From the NCBI GenBank assembly GCA_944389215.1, contig CALXLN010000024.1:1-39343 (forward strand): a DNA stretch of 39,343 nucleotides. The letters are read 5' to 3'. Source of the stretch: an uncultured Opitutales bacterium. GTDB lineage: Bacteria; Verrucomicrobiota; Verrucomicrobiia; Opitutales; Intestinicryptomonadaceae. Made by a program: the position numbers and the translations under genes. Shown one piece after another: positions 24,911 to 33,370 of this stretch. Position 1 is the first letter of the stretch. Every line of letters begins with the position of its first letter. A model generated the notes under the pieces. The model was not told the DNA's origin. It was given only the letters and a program-made list of their open reading frames with translations, and ran no database searches.

Positions 24911-25345
24911 TCAGTGGTGGTATCCCGTATTTGCGGAAATTGTCTTGGCGCGGTAAATCTGCTCAAGCAGAATCGCCCGCGCAAATTCGTGCGTAAAAGT
25001 CATATTTGACATCGACATCAAAACATCTGCGCGCCCTTTTACATCGGCAGAGAGCCCGTATGGACCGCCCACGGCGAAAGCGCTTCCGCCAGACAGCAAA
25101 TCCTCCTCCAAACGCTTGGAGAATCCGCGGGAGTCGAACTGCTTTCCCTCTTCGGACATTGCGTAAACCCTGCCGCGAAACCCTTTTAGAGCGTCGAGTA
25201 TTTTTTCGCCCTCGCGCTCCGGAGTGGAGTCTTTTATCTCCACAATTTCAATCCCGCCGAAATGGCCGAGTCTTTCGGCGTAGTCAGCGCACAGCGAGGC
25301 GAGAAAACGGTTCTTCATTTTTCCAACTGCGACAAGTTTTATCAC
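24911..25345 (-). CDS. rlmH: 23S rRNA (pseudouridine1915-N3)-methyltransferase
   Basis: Methylates pseudouridine 1915 of 23S rRNA on the assembled 70S ribosome, using S-adenosylmethionine; a SPOUT-fold enzyme. The start is a GTG at 25345 (VIKLVAVGKMK), chosen because GAGGA lies 7 bp upstream and because the longer open frame is arginine-rich antisense-like sequence. This gives 144 residues, close to the usual 155. The GGPYG cofactor loop (residues 93-97) and the ending MTFTHEFARAILLEQIYRA with terminal YHH are diagnostic. The start codon lies just inside the gap after the SulP stop (20 bp), suggesting co-transcription. Confidence 0.94.
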   Translation of the reverse strand: MIKLVAVGKMKNRFLASLCADYAERLGHFGGIEIVEIKDSTPEREGEKILDALKGFRGRVYAMSEEGKQFDSRGFSKRLEEDLLSGGSAFAVGGPYGLSADVKGRADVLMSMSNMTFTHEFARAILLEQIYRAKTISANTGYHH

Positions 25346-25352
25346 GGCAATG

Positions 25353-25357
25353 TCCTC
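25353..25357 (-). promoter_or_regulatory. ribosome binding site that fixes the GTG start of rlmH
   Basis: GAGGA on the minus strand, 7 bases before the GTG at 25345. It decides the start against the much longer open frame. Confidence 0.7.
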
Positions 25358-25365
25358 GCGCGGGC

Positions 25366-27177
25366 CTATTCGCCTGCGGAATTTTTTTCCGCGGGCTTTG
25401 TGGCATATATTGAAACTTTTGGCTTTTCGCCCAAATATTTTAAAGAAGCTTTTATTGCGCGCGCGGCGGAAAGCGTGGGATTGTCTTCGTCGTTCTCGAA
25501 GATATTCTCCGCCCCGACCTTGTCGTAAATGCCCGACGATTTCAATACGCGCATAACGTCGGGACGGACCTCGCAAATCATAAGTTCGCGGTTCTTTTCC
25601 CGCATTCTTTGCCTGAGCTCCTCTATGTCAAGGACGCTTGTGGCGTCGAAGTTTATGGCGTTGCGCAGCTTTAGGATAAGCACTTTCAAATCGGGCTCGG
25701 CGGCGATCCTGCGAATCTGGTTTTGCAAAACATCGGAAGCCCCAAAGAACATATTTCCCTCCACGTGAACGATAGACACCTCGGGCGTCGGGCGGCTGTG
25801 CTTCGGAGACTTTGAACTTTCCCCGACTTTTTCAAGGCCGCCGTCGTCGCCAATCGAATACTCGACGACCTCTGGAGTGCTTGCCTTGCGCAAAAACAAG
25901 AGTATGGAAACGATAACTCCGGTGATGATGGCGTCGTCCAAAGTTGCGAAAACGCCAACAAAAAACGTCGTCAAGAACACGATTGCGTCGCTCATTGTGC
26001 TTTTTAGCGCCACTTTTATCACATGCGGCTTTATCAGCGTAACGCTCGTATAAACGACAATCAAAGCCAATGTTGCTTTTGGCACATACGCTATCGCGCC
26101 GCCGAAAAGCAAAAGCGCAACCACTGTAAAAACCGCCGTAAAAAGATTAAAGATAGTCGTGCGGGCATTGCTGTTTACGGCGAGCGTAGAGCGCGTAAGC
26201 GACCCCGAAGACAAGGTGCTTGAAGTCAGCGCGCACGCGACATTTGCGGTTCCAAGCGCAAAGACCTCTTGGTTTGTGTCCAGCCTGTCCGCCCGCTGCG
26301 ACGCCAAGCTCTTGCCGATTGAAAACGCCTCTATCACAGCCAGCAACGTTATAGCCAAAGCCAGAGACGCCGACTCTTTTAAGCTTATCACGTCGAAATT
26401 CGGCATTGAAAGTTCCCATTTAGACGCGCTGACAGCATTCAGCCTTTCGACTTCAAATCCAAAAAACGTGCACGCAACATAGCAAATAATTCCTACGATT
26501 ATCAAGGTAACCCCCTCTGCGGGAAGTTTTTTCGCGTATTTTTTCAATGGTATGAAAACCAGCATCGTAAGAACTCCCATCGCTATGGATGAAAGCTGCG
26601 AATCTTTCAGCGACACAACCGTTGCCGAAATATTTTCAACCAGCGTTACCGGCGAAACTCCGTCGGGATACGAAAATCCGAAAAGGTTTCGAAGCTGGTT
26701 AACGAATATGAGAAGCGCCGAACTTGTTATATGCCCTATTATGACTGTGCGTGAAATGTACGATATAAAAAACGTCAGCTTAAAGACGCTCATTAAAATC
26801 ATAAACAACCCAACCATCAACAAAATGTTTGGCAGAGCCGCCATTCTTGCGGATTCCGTGGCAAGCCCCGCCGCGGCAAAAGAGCTCAAGAGCATTACTG
26901 CGGTGGCGTTGCTTGGCCCGAATGTTATGTATATTGAACGGCAGAAAAACAGTCCTATTATAGAAACCACTATGCCGCTAAATATTCCGTATGAAATCGG
27001 CAGGCCTGCAACTAGCGCGTAAGCCATATTTACCGGGAACGACAACACCGCCACGTTAAAACCCGCCCTGAAATCATCCCCAAACTTTGCGCGCGAATAA
27101 TCCTTAAACTGCGCCCCGAGTGGAAATAGGCTAACCGGAGCCCATGAACCGCTATTGCTTTTAAATTGGAATTTCAA
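25366..27177 (-). CDS. SulP-family anion transporter with C-terminal STAS domain
   Basis: Inner-membrane secondary carrier of 603 residues. The transport part (about 30-435) has 10-12 hydrophobic segments. It shows SulP features: NMAYALVAGLPISYGIFSG, YITFGPSNATAVMLLSS, IGKSLASQRADRLDTNQE and GTANVACALTSSTLSSGSLTRSTLAVNSNARTT split over the conserved loop. The C-terminal STAS domain spans about 470-570 (VSIVHVEGNMFFGASDVL, DATSVLDIEELRQRMREK). SulP members carry sulfate, bicarbonate or dicarboxylates, and the substrate is not evident. The only start in the open frame upstream is TTG at 27177, with no clear ribosome site. rlmH follows. Confidence 0.92.
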   Translation of the reverse strand: MKFQFKSNSGSWAPVSLFPLGAQFKDYSRAKFGDDFRAGFNVAVLSFPVNMAYALVAGLPISYGIFSGIVVSIIGLFFCRSIYITFGPSNATAVMLLSSFAAAGLATESARMAALPNILLMVGLFMILMSVFKLTFFISYISRTVIIGHITSSALLIFVNQLRNLFGFSYPDGVSPVTLVENISATVVSLKDSQLSSIAMGVLTMLVFIPLKKYAKKLPAEGVTLIIVGIICYVACTFFGFEVERLNAVSASKWELSMPNFDVISLKESASLALAITLLAVIEAFSIGKSLASQRADRLDTNQEVFALGTANVACALTSSTLSSGSLTRSTLAVNSNARTTIFNLFTAVFTVVALLLFGGAIAYVPKATLALIVVYTSVTLIKPHVIKVALKSTMSDAIVFLTTFFVGVFATLDDAIITGVIVSILLFLRKASTPEVVEYSIGDDGGLEKVGESSKSPKHSRPTPEVSIVHVEGNMFFGASDVLQNQIRRIAAEPDLKVLILKLRNAINFDATSVLDIEELRQRMREKNRELMICEVRPDVMRVLKSSGIYDKVGAENIFENDEDNPTLSAARAIKASLKYLGEKPKVSIYATKPAEKNSAGE

Positions 27178-27304
27178 GGATATACCAAAATGATGTTTTG
27201 TTCGTTGATAAGGTTGAGATAAATCAAAAGATTCGCCGAGGTTTCGTCAAGATTTTACGCCCTAGCAGACCTATTTTTTTAAGGATACAATCGTTTGATT
27301 GTGC

Positions 27305-27332
27305 TTGCAGAATCGAAAAATGCGCCTATAAA
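27305..27332 (+). promoter_or_regulatory. possible pyrD promoter
   Basis: TTGCAG at 27305-27310 and TATAAA at 27327-27332 are separated by 16 bp and end 20 bp before the pyrD start. The -35 match is weak. The region between divergent sulP and pyrD has to hold a promoter. Confidence 0.35.
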
Positions 27333-27352
27333 ATCAAACCGATTTATTTTTT

Positions 27353-28426
27353 ATGAAAGACGTACTTTACGAGAACATTTTAAGGCCTCTGTTTTTCACG
27401 CAAAATTGCGAAGCCGCCCACGAGATGGCGCTCAAGGCAATGCAGATTGTCGGAGCGGTTTCCCCGTTAAGGGCTGCAATGGAATACTTTAATCTTATAA
27501 AAACACCAAAGCCGATAAAAATTTTTGGGTTGGACTTTCCAAACAGAGTAGGTCTGGCGGCCGGTTTCGACAAGGAAGCCAAGGCTTTTAGGGCGGCCCC
27601 GGCGTTCGGATTCGGCCATGTAGAAATAGGGACGATTTCGATGCTCAAACAAGCGGGGAATCCAAAGCCAAGAATGTTTCGCTACCCGCAGCAGGAAGCC
27701 ATAGTCAATGCCTGCGGATTTCCCAACGACGGCGCCGAACAAATCTCAAAGCGCCTCGCCGACATACTCGGAGGCAAGAAAAAGCCGCTAAAATGCCCGC
27801 TTGGAATTAACATAGGAAAGTCGAAAATAACTCCCCTAGAGGAGGCCGCCAACGACTATCTTTTCAGCTTCAATGCCCTAGCGGACTTCGCGGACTTCTT
27901 TACAATAAACGTAAGCAGCCCCAATACTCCGGAATTGCGCAGGCTGCAAGGCAAAGACTTTCTCCCGAATCTATTGTCTGCCGTATGCAAGGCAAACGAC
28001 GACAGGTCTAAAAAGCTCGGGGTAAAGCGCATACCTATAATTTTAAAAATCGCGCCCGATTTGACTTTCGAGGAAATAGACGCGATTCTCTCGATTCTCT
28101 TCGAACTAAAACTGGACGGAATTTGCGCCACAAACACTACCGTCGAACGCCCGGCGGACTGCCCGCAAATGGAAAAGGCTGGCGGAATGAGCGGAAAGCC
28201 ACTATTCGAGAAATCGCTAGAAATTGTAAAATACATAGCCAAAGCCACCGACGGCAAACTTCCAATTATCGGAGTAGGCGGAATAGTCGACGTTGAAAAG
28301 GCTGGAGAAATGATGAACGCTGGGGCGAGCCTCGTACAAATTTACACAGGCATGGTATACCGCGGGCCGTTTTTTGCGCGTTCCGTGGCAAACGGGCTCA
28401 TATGGCGCGACAGCGACTGGGTATAA
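27353..28426 (+). CDS. pyrD: dihydroorotate dehydrogenase (quinone), class 2
   Basis: Oxidises dihydroorotate to orotate in pyrimidine synthesis, passing electrons to quinone; membrane-associated. The 357 residues show the class 2 layout. An N-terminal helical membrane-contact part (MKDVLYENILRPLFFTQNCE) is followed by a TIM barrel with VGLAAGFDKEAKAFRAAPAF and VEIGTISMLKQAGNPKPRMFR. The catalytic-serine motif NVSSPNTPELR lies around residues 187-197. LKIAPDLTFEEID and IGVGGIVDVEKAGEMMNAGAS bind FMN phosphate. The use of quinone implies some respiratory chain. efp follows on the same strand after 43 bp. Confidence 0.96.
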   Translation: MKDVLYENILRPLFFTQNCEAAHEMALKAMQIVGAVSPLRAAMEYFNLIKTPKPIKIFGLDFPNRVGLAAGFDKEAKAFRAAPAFGFGHVEIGTISMLKQAGNPKPRMFRYPQQEAIVNACGFPNDGAEQISKRLADILGGKKKPLKCPLGINIGKSKITPLEEAANDYLFSFNALADFADFFTINVSSPNTPELRRLQGKDFLPNLLSAVCKANDDRSKKLGVKRIPIILKIAPDLTFEEIDAILSILFELKLDGICATNTTVERPADCPQMEKAGGMSGKPLFEKSLEIVKYIAKATDGKLPIIGVGGIVDVEKAGEMMNAGASLVQIYTGMVYRGPFFARSVANGLIWRDSDWV

Positions 28427-28453
28427 GAATTTAAACCTTAAAAACGGAAAATT

Positions 28454-28459
28454 AAAGGA
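28454..28459 (+). promoter_or_regulatory. ribosome binding site of efp
   Basis: AAAGGA 10 bases before the ATG at 28470. It fixes the start and rejects a longer open frame that begins inside pyrD. Confidence 0.7.
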
Positions 28460-28469
28460 AACACAAAAT

Positions 28470-29027
28470 ATGGCAAGTCCAACAGACATAAGAAAAGGCA
28501 GAGTAATAATGTACAACGGAACCCCCCATGCCGTAATGAGCATGCTCCACCGCACACAAGGCAGACAAGCGGGATTCGTACAAACGGTTTTGAGAAATCT
28601 CGACACCAACACCTCCACGGCGGTGAAATTCCGCTCGACAGACTCGGTGGAATTTTGCCACACCACAAACCGCCCATTGGAATTTTCGTACATAGACGGT
28701 ACCCATTACCATTTCATAGATCCCGAAACTTTTGACGATATCATTCTGATGGACACAACCGTCGGCGAAGACGCCAAATGGCTGCGCGAGGGCGTCGTCT
28801 ACAACATTCTTTTTGTGGACGGAAATCCCGTGTCGATAGAGCTTCCCAACAATATGGAAATGAAAGTTGCCGAGGCAGCAGAAGGCCTGCGCGGCGATAC
28901 ATCCTCGGCGCCCACAAAGCCCGTAACTCTCGAAAACGGCGTAGTCATACAGGTTCCGCTCTTCATAAAGCAGGGCGACATGATAAAAATCCGCATAGAG
29001 GACAATACTTATATCAGTCGCGCCTAG
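28470..29027 (+). CDS. efp: elongation factor P, arginine form
   Basis: Binds between the P and E sites of the ribosome and relieves stalling at proline runs. The 185 residues have the three EF-P domains: domain I 1-64, domain II ending near LFVDGNPVSIELPN, and OB domain III with VPLFIKQGDMIKI and the terminal YISRA. At the tip of the KOW-like loop the sequence is HRTQGRQAGF. With GTPHAV aligned to E. coli GEPYAV, Arg32 falls on E. coli Lys34, the residue beta-lysylated there. Pseudomonas-type EF-P also has arginine at this position, rhamnosylated by EarP. No earP-like or epmA-like gene is in the window. Confidence 0.96.
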   Translation: MASPTDIRKGRVIMYNGTPHAVMSMLHRTQGRQAGFVQTVLRNLDTNTSTAVKFRSTDSVEFCHTTNRPLEFSYIDGTHYHFIDPETFDDIILMDTTVGEDAKWLREGVVYNILFVDGNPVSIELPNNMEMKVAEAAEGLRGDTSSAPTKPVTLENGVVIQVPLFIKQGDMIKIRIEDNTYISRA

Positions 29028-29044
29028 CGCGGCGTCCGCAGGGG

Positions 29045-29072
29045 ATCCGCGGAAACAATAATTTCTGCGGAT
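29045..29072 (+). terminator. hairpin after efp
   Basis: An 11-bp stem with one G-U pair (ATCCGCGGAAA at 29045-29055 with TTTCTGCGGAT at 29062-29072) and a 6-base loop, 17 bp after the efp stop. The T tract is short (3), so it may be an imperfect or processing hairpin. Confidence 0.45.
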
Positions 29073-29129
29073 TTCCGGCTGCCACTAATGCGCCACAATC
29101 TCCGCGGCTGCGCCATAAAATGCAAAAAA

Positions 29130-30446
29130 ATGGAAGCCTCAAAAAACGAACAAAACGTATCTATAAAAGCATCCGATTTGCGCGGCATTTTGGAATATGT
29201 GCCGCTTTACCGCAATCAGACTTTTGTAGTTGCCATTGACGGAAGCGTAATAGACTGCGAGAATTTCGGCAATGTAATAACGGACATAGCCGTGCTTCGC
29301 AGCTTAAACATAAACGTGGTGGTAGTTTACGGAATCGGGAAACAGCTGAAGGACGCGGGAATCTCGCACGGGGTGGAATTGACCGACGTCTACGGAAACA
29401 ACCCGGTCGACGACAAAACCCTGGCGCTCGCCCGCGAGACTTCCGCCAACGCGCTTCAGACAATCATAGACGCGTTCGCGACAAAAGACATACGCTGTGT
29501 AGCCACAAACGCCGTGCGCGCAACAGAAGTTGGAATAATTTCCGGCATCGACTACCAAAACGCCGGGCGCATAGAAAAAATAGACTTCGACACTTTAAAG
29601 AACCTGCTGTCCCTGGGTATGATACCCGTGCTCGCCCCTATAGCCGTAAACCGCGAGGGAAAGATTTTCAGGATGAATTCCGACCTGTTGGCGAGCGAGG
29701 CAGCCTCAGGGCTTGGCGCGAGCAAGCTCATATATCTAACAGTAACCCGCGGACTGATGCGCGCGGAAGAAAAAGCGGTGGCAGTGCCGGTCAACGAAGT
29801 TCGCCAGCTGCTCGAGGAGCGCATAAACGACATAGATCCGCGCGTAGTGTCCAAAGTGAAATGCGCCGTAAAAGCATTGGAGACAACTCGAACCCAACGC
29901 GCGCACATATTAGACGGCAGGGAATTCGCATGCCTTCTGACCGAGCTCTTTGACAAGGTTGGATGCGGCACTATGATTTACGCCGACGAATACCAAAAAA
30001 TCCGGCCAGCCGCAAAGGAGGACGCCGCCACAATATATAATCTTTCCAAGGTTTCAATGCGTTCACAAAACCTTGTCTACCGTTCTCCCGAAGAGGTTTT
30101 GAGCCGTATAAACACGTACTTTGTGTACGAGATGGACGGCAGCATAATAGCTTTTGTAAGCCTGCTTGATATAGGCGAAGGCTGCGCTGAATTGGCAAGC
30201 CTGCACGTACAGCCGTTTTACCAAGGGCACGATGTTGGAACGCGCATGGTAGAATACGTTGTGAGACAGGCAAAGAAACTTGGCTTTAAGAAGCTTTTCG
30301 CCCTAAGCACAAAATCCGCACCTTTCTTTTCCGAAGTTTGCGGATTCGACGAAGCTTACCCGTCCGAGCTTCCCAAAGCCCGACTGGAGAAATACGAAGC
30401 CTCGGGCAGGCATTCAAAAGTTTTTGTCAAAAAATTTTCCGATTAA
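29130..30446 (+). CDS. argA: N-acetylglutamate synthase (amino-acid kinase fold plus GNAT domain)
   Basis: First step of arginine synthesis: acetyl-CoA plus glutamate gives N-acetylglutamate. The start at 29130 (MEASKNEQNVSIKAS) is preferred; an upstream ATG at 29088 adds an odd basic segment. Residues about 25-290 are the amino-acid kinase-like domain, which binds arginine for feedback control (VAIDGSVIDCENFGNVITDIAVLRSL, GMIPVLAPIAVNREGKIFRMNSD). Residues about 295-438 are the GNAT acetyltransferase, with IRPAAKEDAATIYNL, LASLHVQPFYQGHDVGTRMVEYVV and FFSEVCGF. Two-domain architecture and 438 residues match classical ArgA. It follows efp with a hairpin between them. No other arginine gene is in the window. 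Confidence 0.94.
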   Translation: MEASKNEQNVSIKASDLRGILEYVPLYRNQTFVVAIDGSVIDCENFGNVITDIAVLRSLNINVVVVYGIGKQLKDAGISHGVELTDVYGNNPVDDKTLALARETSANALQTIIDAFATKDIRCVATNAVRATEVGIISGIDYQNAGRIEKIDFDTLKNLLSLGMIPVLAPIAVNREGKIFRMNSDLLASEAASGLGASKLIYLTVTRGLMRAEEKAVAVPVNEVRQLLEERINDIDPRVVSKVKCAVKALETTRTQRAHILDGREFACLLTELFDKVGCGTMIYADEYQKIRPAAKEDAATIYNLSKVSMRSQNLVYRSPEEVLSRINTYFVYEMDGSIIAFVSLLDIGEGCAELASLHVQPFYQGHDVGTRMVEYVVRQAKKLGFKKLFALSTKSAPFFSEVCGFDEAYPSELPKARLEKYEASGRHSKVFVKKFSD

Positions 30447-30730
30447 GCGCGTTTAATAAATTGCGCCCGCAATGCGCGCACAGCAGGCGTTTTTCCAGCA
30501 AAGCGCAAAGCAGATTTTCAACCGCTTTCGAGTCTTAATAAAGATGCTTGCTGCCCGACTCAAACTGGAATGCGCTTAATAAAAGATTTCAACATATAGT
30601 TTGCAATATAAGCAATTCGGCACACATAAATAATCGCTCCCGGCTTAAGGAAAAATATTGGCGCAAATTTTATCCCGCATACGGCGGCTTTGATGCGCGT
30701 CTAAAGACCGGATATGCCATGCCGCATTCG

Positions 30731-31351
30731 TCAGCCGATTTCGCAAATTCCAAAAACTATTTGCGAAGGCTTGCCTTTTGATTTTTTCCCAAGCCTATTG
30801 ATTTCCTTAAACCCGAATTTCTTCAAACCACCGGCGCTGTTGAAAGCGGAAAATTCGCGCGGCAGCCCAAACTGCGCAGGAGCCTCCAAAATAAAAGTAG
30901 CGGAGTCCGAAGCAATGCCGCACAACATTTCCAAAATTCTATCCAAAGATTTCTCGTCCTCCAACATTGCATATGGAGGGTCTAAGAATACAAAGTCAAA
31001 GGCCTCGCCGACGCCGCGCAAAAGCTTAAAACAGTCCGCGCCCGCAATGCGCATTGAAGGAGTTTCTCCAGCCGAACGCAAAGCTTTTCCAACCGCCGCA
31101 ACATTTATTCTTAAAGCCTCCAGAGCCCTCCTGTCGGACTCGACAAAAAGAACGCTTGCGGCTCCCCGGCTTGCGGCCTCGAGCCCGTACGCGCCCGTTC
31201 CGGCAAAAATGTCGAGAACTTTAGAGCCTATAATTGCGCTCCCAAGCGACGAAAATATCGCCTGCCGAGCGGCGTCCGTCGCCGGACGCGTCGAATCGCC
31301 GCGCGGAGAATTCAGGGAAATTCCTCTTGCATTGCCCGATGTTATCCTCAT
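30731..31351 (-). CDS. rsmD: 16S rRNA (guanine966-N2)-methyltransferase RsmD
   Basis: Methylates G966 of 16S rRNA in the assembled 30S subunit, using S-adenosylmethionine. The start at 31351 (MRITSGNARG) fits the family's N-terminus; the longer open frame would begin inside the opposite gene. Motif I is LDIFAGTGAYGLEAASRGA (around residues 46-64), followed by the acidic VESD and the catalytic DPPY at residues 124-127. The protein has 206 residues, a usual length. Its start codon is only 13 bp from the start of the divergent lpxR-like gene, so its promoter must reach into that gene. Confidence 0.93.
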   Translation of the reverse strand: MRITSGNARGISLNSPRGDSTRPATDAARQAIFSSLGSAIIGSKVLDIFAGTGAYGLEAASRGAASVLFVESDRRALEALRINVAAVGKALRSAGETPSMRIAGADCFKLLRGVGEAFDFVFLDPPYAMLEDEKSLDRILEMLCGIASDSATFILEAPAQFGLPREFSAFNSAGGLKKFGFKEINRLGKKSKGKPSQIVFGICEIG

Positions 31352-31364
31352 AAACTCATAAACT

Positions 31365-32453
31365 ATGAAAGCCGCATACGCATTGTCAACAATTCTACTT
31401 TTTGTATCTTGCGCAATATGCCCCGCGCAAGACGCCCTTTCTGGCACTAAACAAATGCCTTCCTCCCCGAAAAACCATATCACAGGCAACAGCGTACGCG
31501 AAACTCCGCCTGTTGAAGCAGCTTCCGAAACTTCAACAAACGTAATTTCCTTAATCGAAGAAAACGATATATATTTTTCAGACAGATACTACACAAACGG
31601 CATAAGGATATCTTACACGACCGACGGGGACGATTTCTATTCCAGCCGGCTGCAGTTTGCATTTCTGCGGCTGTTCGGCATGGAGGGCCGCCAAGCCTAC
31701 CAATCTATTGGAATCGGACAAATGATGTACGTGAACTCCGACATAAACAATCCGAACCCTCCCGCATGGGACAGGCCCTATGCGGGCTGGCTCTACATAG
31801 GAGCCGGCGCACACCTGGCGTCTCAAGACCGCTTGGACTCCTTTACGGTAAATCTAGGAGTTGTAGGCCCGATATCCCTTGCCGAAGACGCGCAAAAATT
31901 TATACACAGCCTGACGGGCTCCGATTGGCCGATGGGCTGGCACGAACAAATAAAAAACGAACCCGGAATAATAATATCCTATAAACATACCGAACGCTTT
32001 GCCCGCGCGCAGCTAACCGATTCATTTTCTGCGGATTTCCTTGGATCCGCCGGCGCCGACTTGGGAAATGTAATGACGCAAGCCACAGTAAGGGCGTACG
32101 CGCGCTGGGGTTTTAATATGCCCTACTCTTTTGAGCCCGCCCGCATAGACTACGCGGGCGGAAACGACGTGCAGTGGCGCCCAGACGGCAACCAGCCCAA
32201 CTGGCATTGCTTTATGTACGCAGGAGGAGCGGCAAGATTTGTCGGATACGACATTACCCTAGACGGCAATACATTTGCCCATAGCCGAAGCGTAACTCCA
32301 AAATGGCTGGTGGGAGAAATTATGGCAGGAATATCGTCCCGCTACGAATTTATCCAGGCAGATTTAAATTGGACTCTCAGAAGCGCGGAATTTAACAACC
32401 AGGAATTTCCCGTGCATATGTTTTGGTCGCTTGCGGTAAAAGTATTTTTCTAG
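31365..32453 (+). CDS. lpxR: LpxR-family outer-membrane lipid A 3'-O-deacylase-like protein (DUF2219)
   Basis: Probable outer-membrane beta-barrel that removes 3'-linked acyl chains from lipid A. The 362 residues start with a signal peptide (MKAAYALSTILLFVSCAI). The family's lead motif is EENDIYFSDRYYTNGIRIS: it contains the Asn-Asp pair (residues 67-68) and the threonine of YYTNG that are part of the LpxR active site. WDRPYAGWLYIGAG and GWHEQIKNEPGIIISY follow, both hallmarks of DUF2219, and a final strand ends with phenylalanine (AVKVFF), as outer-membrane barrels do. Catalysis is inferred from family residues. It sits alone on the plus strand. Confidence 0.9.
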   Translation: MKAAYALSTILLFVSCAICPAQDALSGTKQMPSSPKNHITGNSVRETPPVEAASETSTNVISLIEENDIYFSDRYYTNGIRISYTTDGDDFYSSRLQFAFLRLFGMEGRQAYQSIGIGQMMYVNSDINNPNPPAWDRPYAGWLYIGAGAHLASQDRLDSFTVNLGVVGPISLAEDAQKFIHSLTGSDWPMGWHEQIKNEPGIIISYKHTERFARAQLTDSFSADFLGSAGADLGNVMTQATVRAYARWGFNMPYSFEPARIDYAGGNDVQWRPDGNQPNWHCFMYAGGAARFVGYDITLDGNTFAHSRSVTPKWLVGEIMAGISSRYEFIQADLNWTLRSAEFNNQEFPVHMFWSLAVKVFF

Positions 32454-32701
32454 TCCGCGCGCAAAAATCCGGACAGCCGCACAGCGTCCGCCCTTGCAAT
32501 AGGCTTAAAAGCAGCTTTTGCGGCGGCGCATCTTTTTTATTTTTGGGTTTATGAGCGCGCGAAAAACCGCTTGAACATTCTCTTTGCAGCAGCATCTGCT
32601 TTTATTTGCGGATTTGCGCGGGCATGAAAAAGCGCGGTTGCAGGTTGCATTAATTTCAATGCTCGCTTTCGCCGCGCGAGGAGAATTTCTTTAATCTTTT
32701 G
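32454..32701. other. intergenic stretch between lpxR-like gene and rubrerythrin
   Basis: Continuing to the rubrerythrin terminator at 32702. A GCGCGGGCATG motif with nearby GGTTGCAGG lies near 32614-32648; the same two elements recur near 23413-23437. Several short GC-rich complementary stretches, for example GCAGCAGCATCTGC, could form small hairpins. No gene is seen. Confidence 0.45.
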
Positions 32702-32733
32702 AAAAAAATGCCCTGCTTTTCACGCGGGGCATT
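32702..32733 (-). terminator. intrinsic terminator of the AEC transporter-rubrerythrin transcript
   Basis: A 7-bp stem AATGCCC/GGGCATT (32707-32713 with 32727-32733). On the minus strand it is followed by five T at 32706-32702. It lies about 50 bp after the rubrerythrin stop. Confidence 0.75.
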
Positions 32734-32781
32734 CCTTATTTTCGAGCGCCTAATATAGCGGCACCGGCCTTAAAAGAATTT

Positions 32782-33333
32782 TTATTTTCCGAAATAGCGC
32801 TTAAGCAAGCCTTGGAAAGCAGAGCCGTGGCGCGCCTCGTCCTTGCACATTTCATGAACAGTGTCGTGAACGGCGTCGTATCCTAGTTCCTTTGCGCGCT
32901 TTGCCAGCTTGAGTTTGCCTTCGGTTGCGCCGTGTTCGGCGGCAACGCGGGCTTCCAGATTCGCCTTTGTTGATTTGTCTACGCACTCGCCCAAAAGTTC
33001 GGCGAACTTTGCAGCGTGTTCGGCCTCCTCAAACGCTATGCGCTTGTACGCCTCGGCGACTTCAGGATAACCTTCCCTGTCGGCCTGGCGGCTCATGGCA
33101 AGATACATTCCCACTTCAGTGCATTCGCCTGTGAAGTTGGCGCGCAAACCTTCGACAACCTCCGCGTCCAAACCCTTGGCAACGCCGATTCTGTGTTCGT
33201 CGGCCCATACCAGCTCTCCCGCATCTTCGCGAACGATAAACTTTGATTTCGGAGCTTTGCATTGAGGGCAGAAATCAGGAATATTGTCCCCCTCGAATAC
33301 GTATCCGCATACAGAACATACTGTCTTACTCAT
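32782..33333 (-). CDS. reverse rubrerythrin (rubredoxin domain N-terminal)
   Basis: Peroxide-reducing non-haem iron protein of the cytoplasm, typical of anaerobes. The 183 residues begin with a rubredoxin-like [Fe(SCys)4] site (Cys6, 9, 22 and 25: CSVCGY then [12 protein letters not shown]). This is the reverse of classical rubrerythrin, where rubredoxin is C-terminal. The ferritin-like diiron domain follows, with [32 protein letters not shown] and [19 protein letters not shown], giving the E, ExxH, E, ExxH ligand set. It follows the AEC-type transporter gene by 37 bp on the same strand and ends at a clear terminator. Confidence 0.94.
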   Translation of the reverse strand: MSKTVCSVCGYVFEGDNIPDFCPQCKAPKSKFIVREDAGELVWADEHRIGVAKGLDAEVVEGLRANFTGECTEVGMYLAMSRQADREGYPEVAEAYKRIAFEEAEHAAKFAELLGECVDKSTKANLEARVAAEHGATEGKLKLAKRAKELGYDAVHDTVHEMCKDEARHGSAFQGLLKRYFGK

Positions 33334-33370
33334 TTTATGTGTTACCTTTCTTCTTGATGGTTAAATTTGT

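Noticed and set aside
24911..25576. Extended 221-residue form of RlmH
   Set aside because: The extra part is arginine-rich sequence antisense-like in character over the SulP end; GAGGA before GTG 25345 fixes the start.
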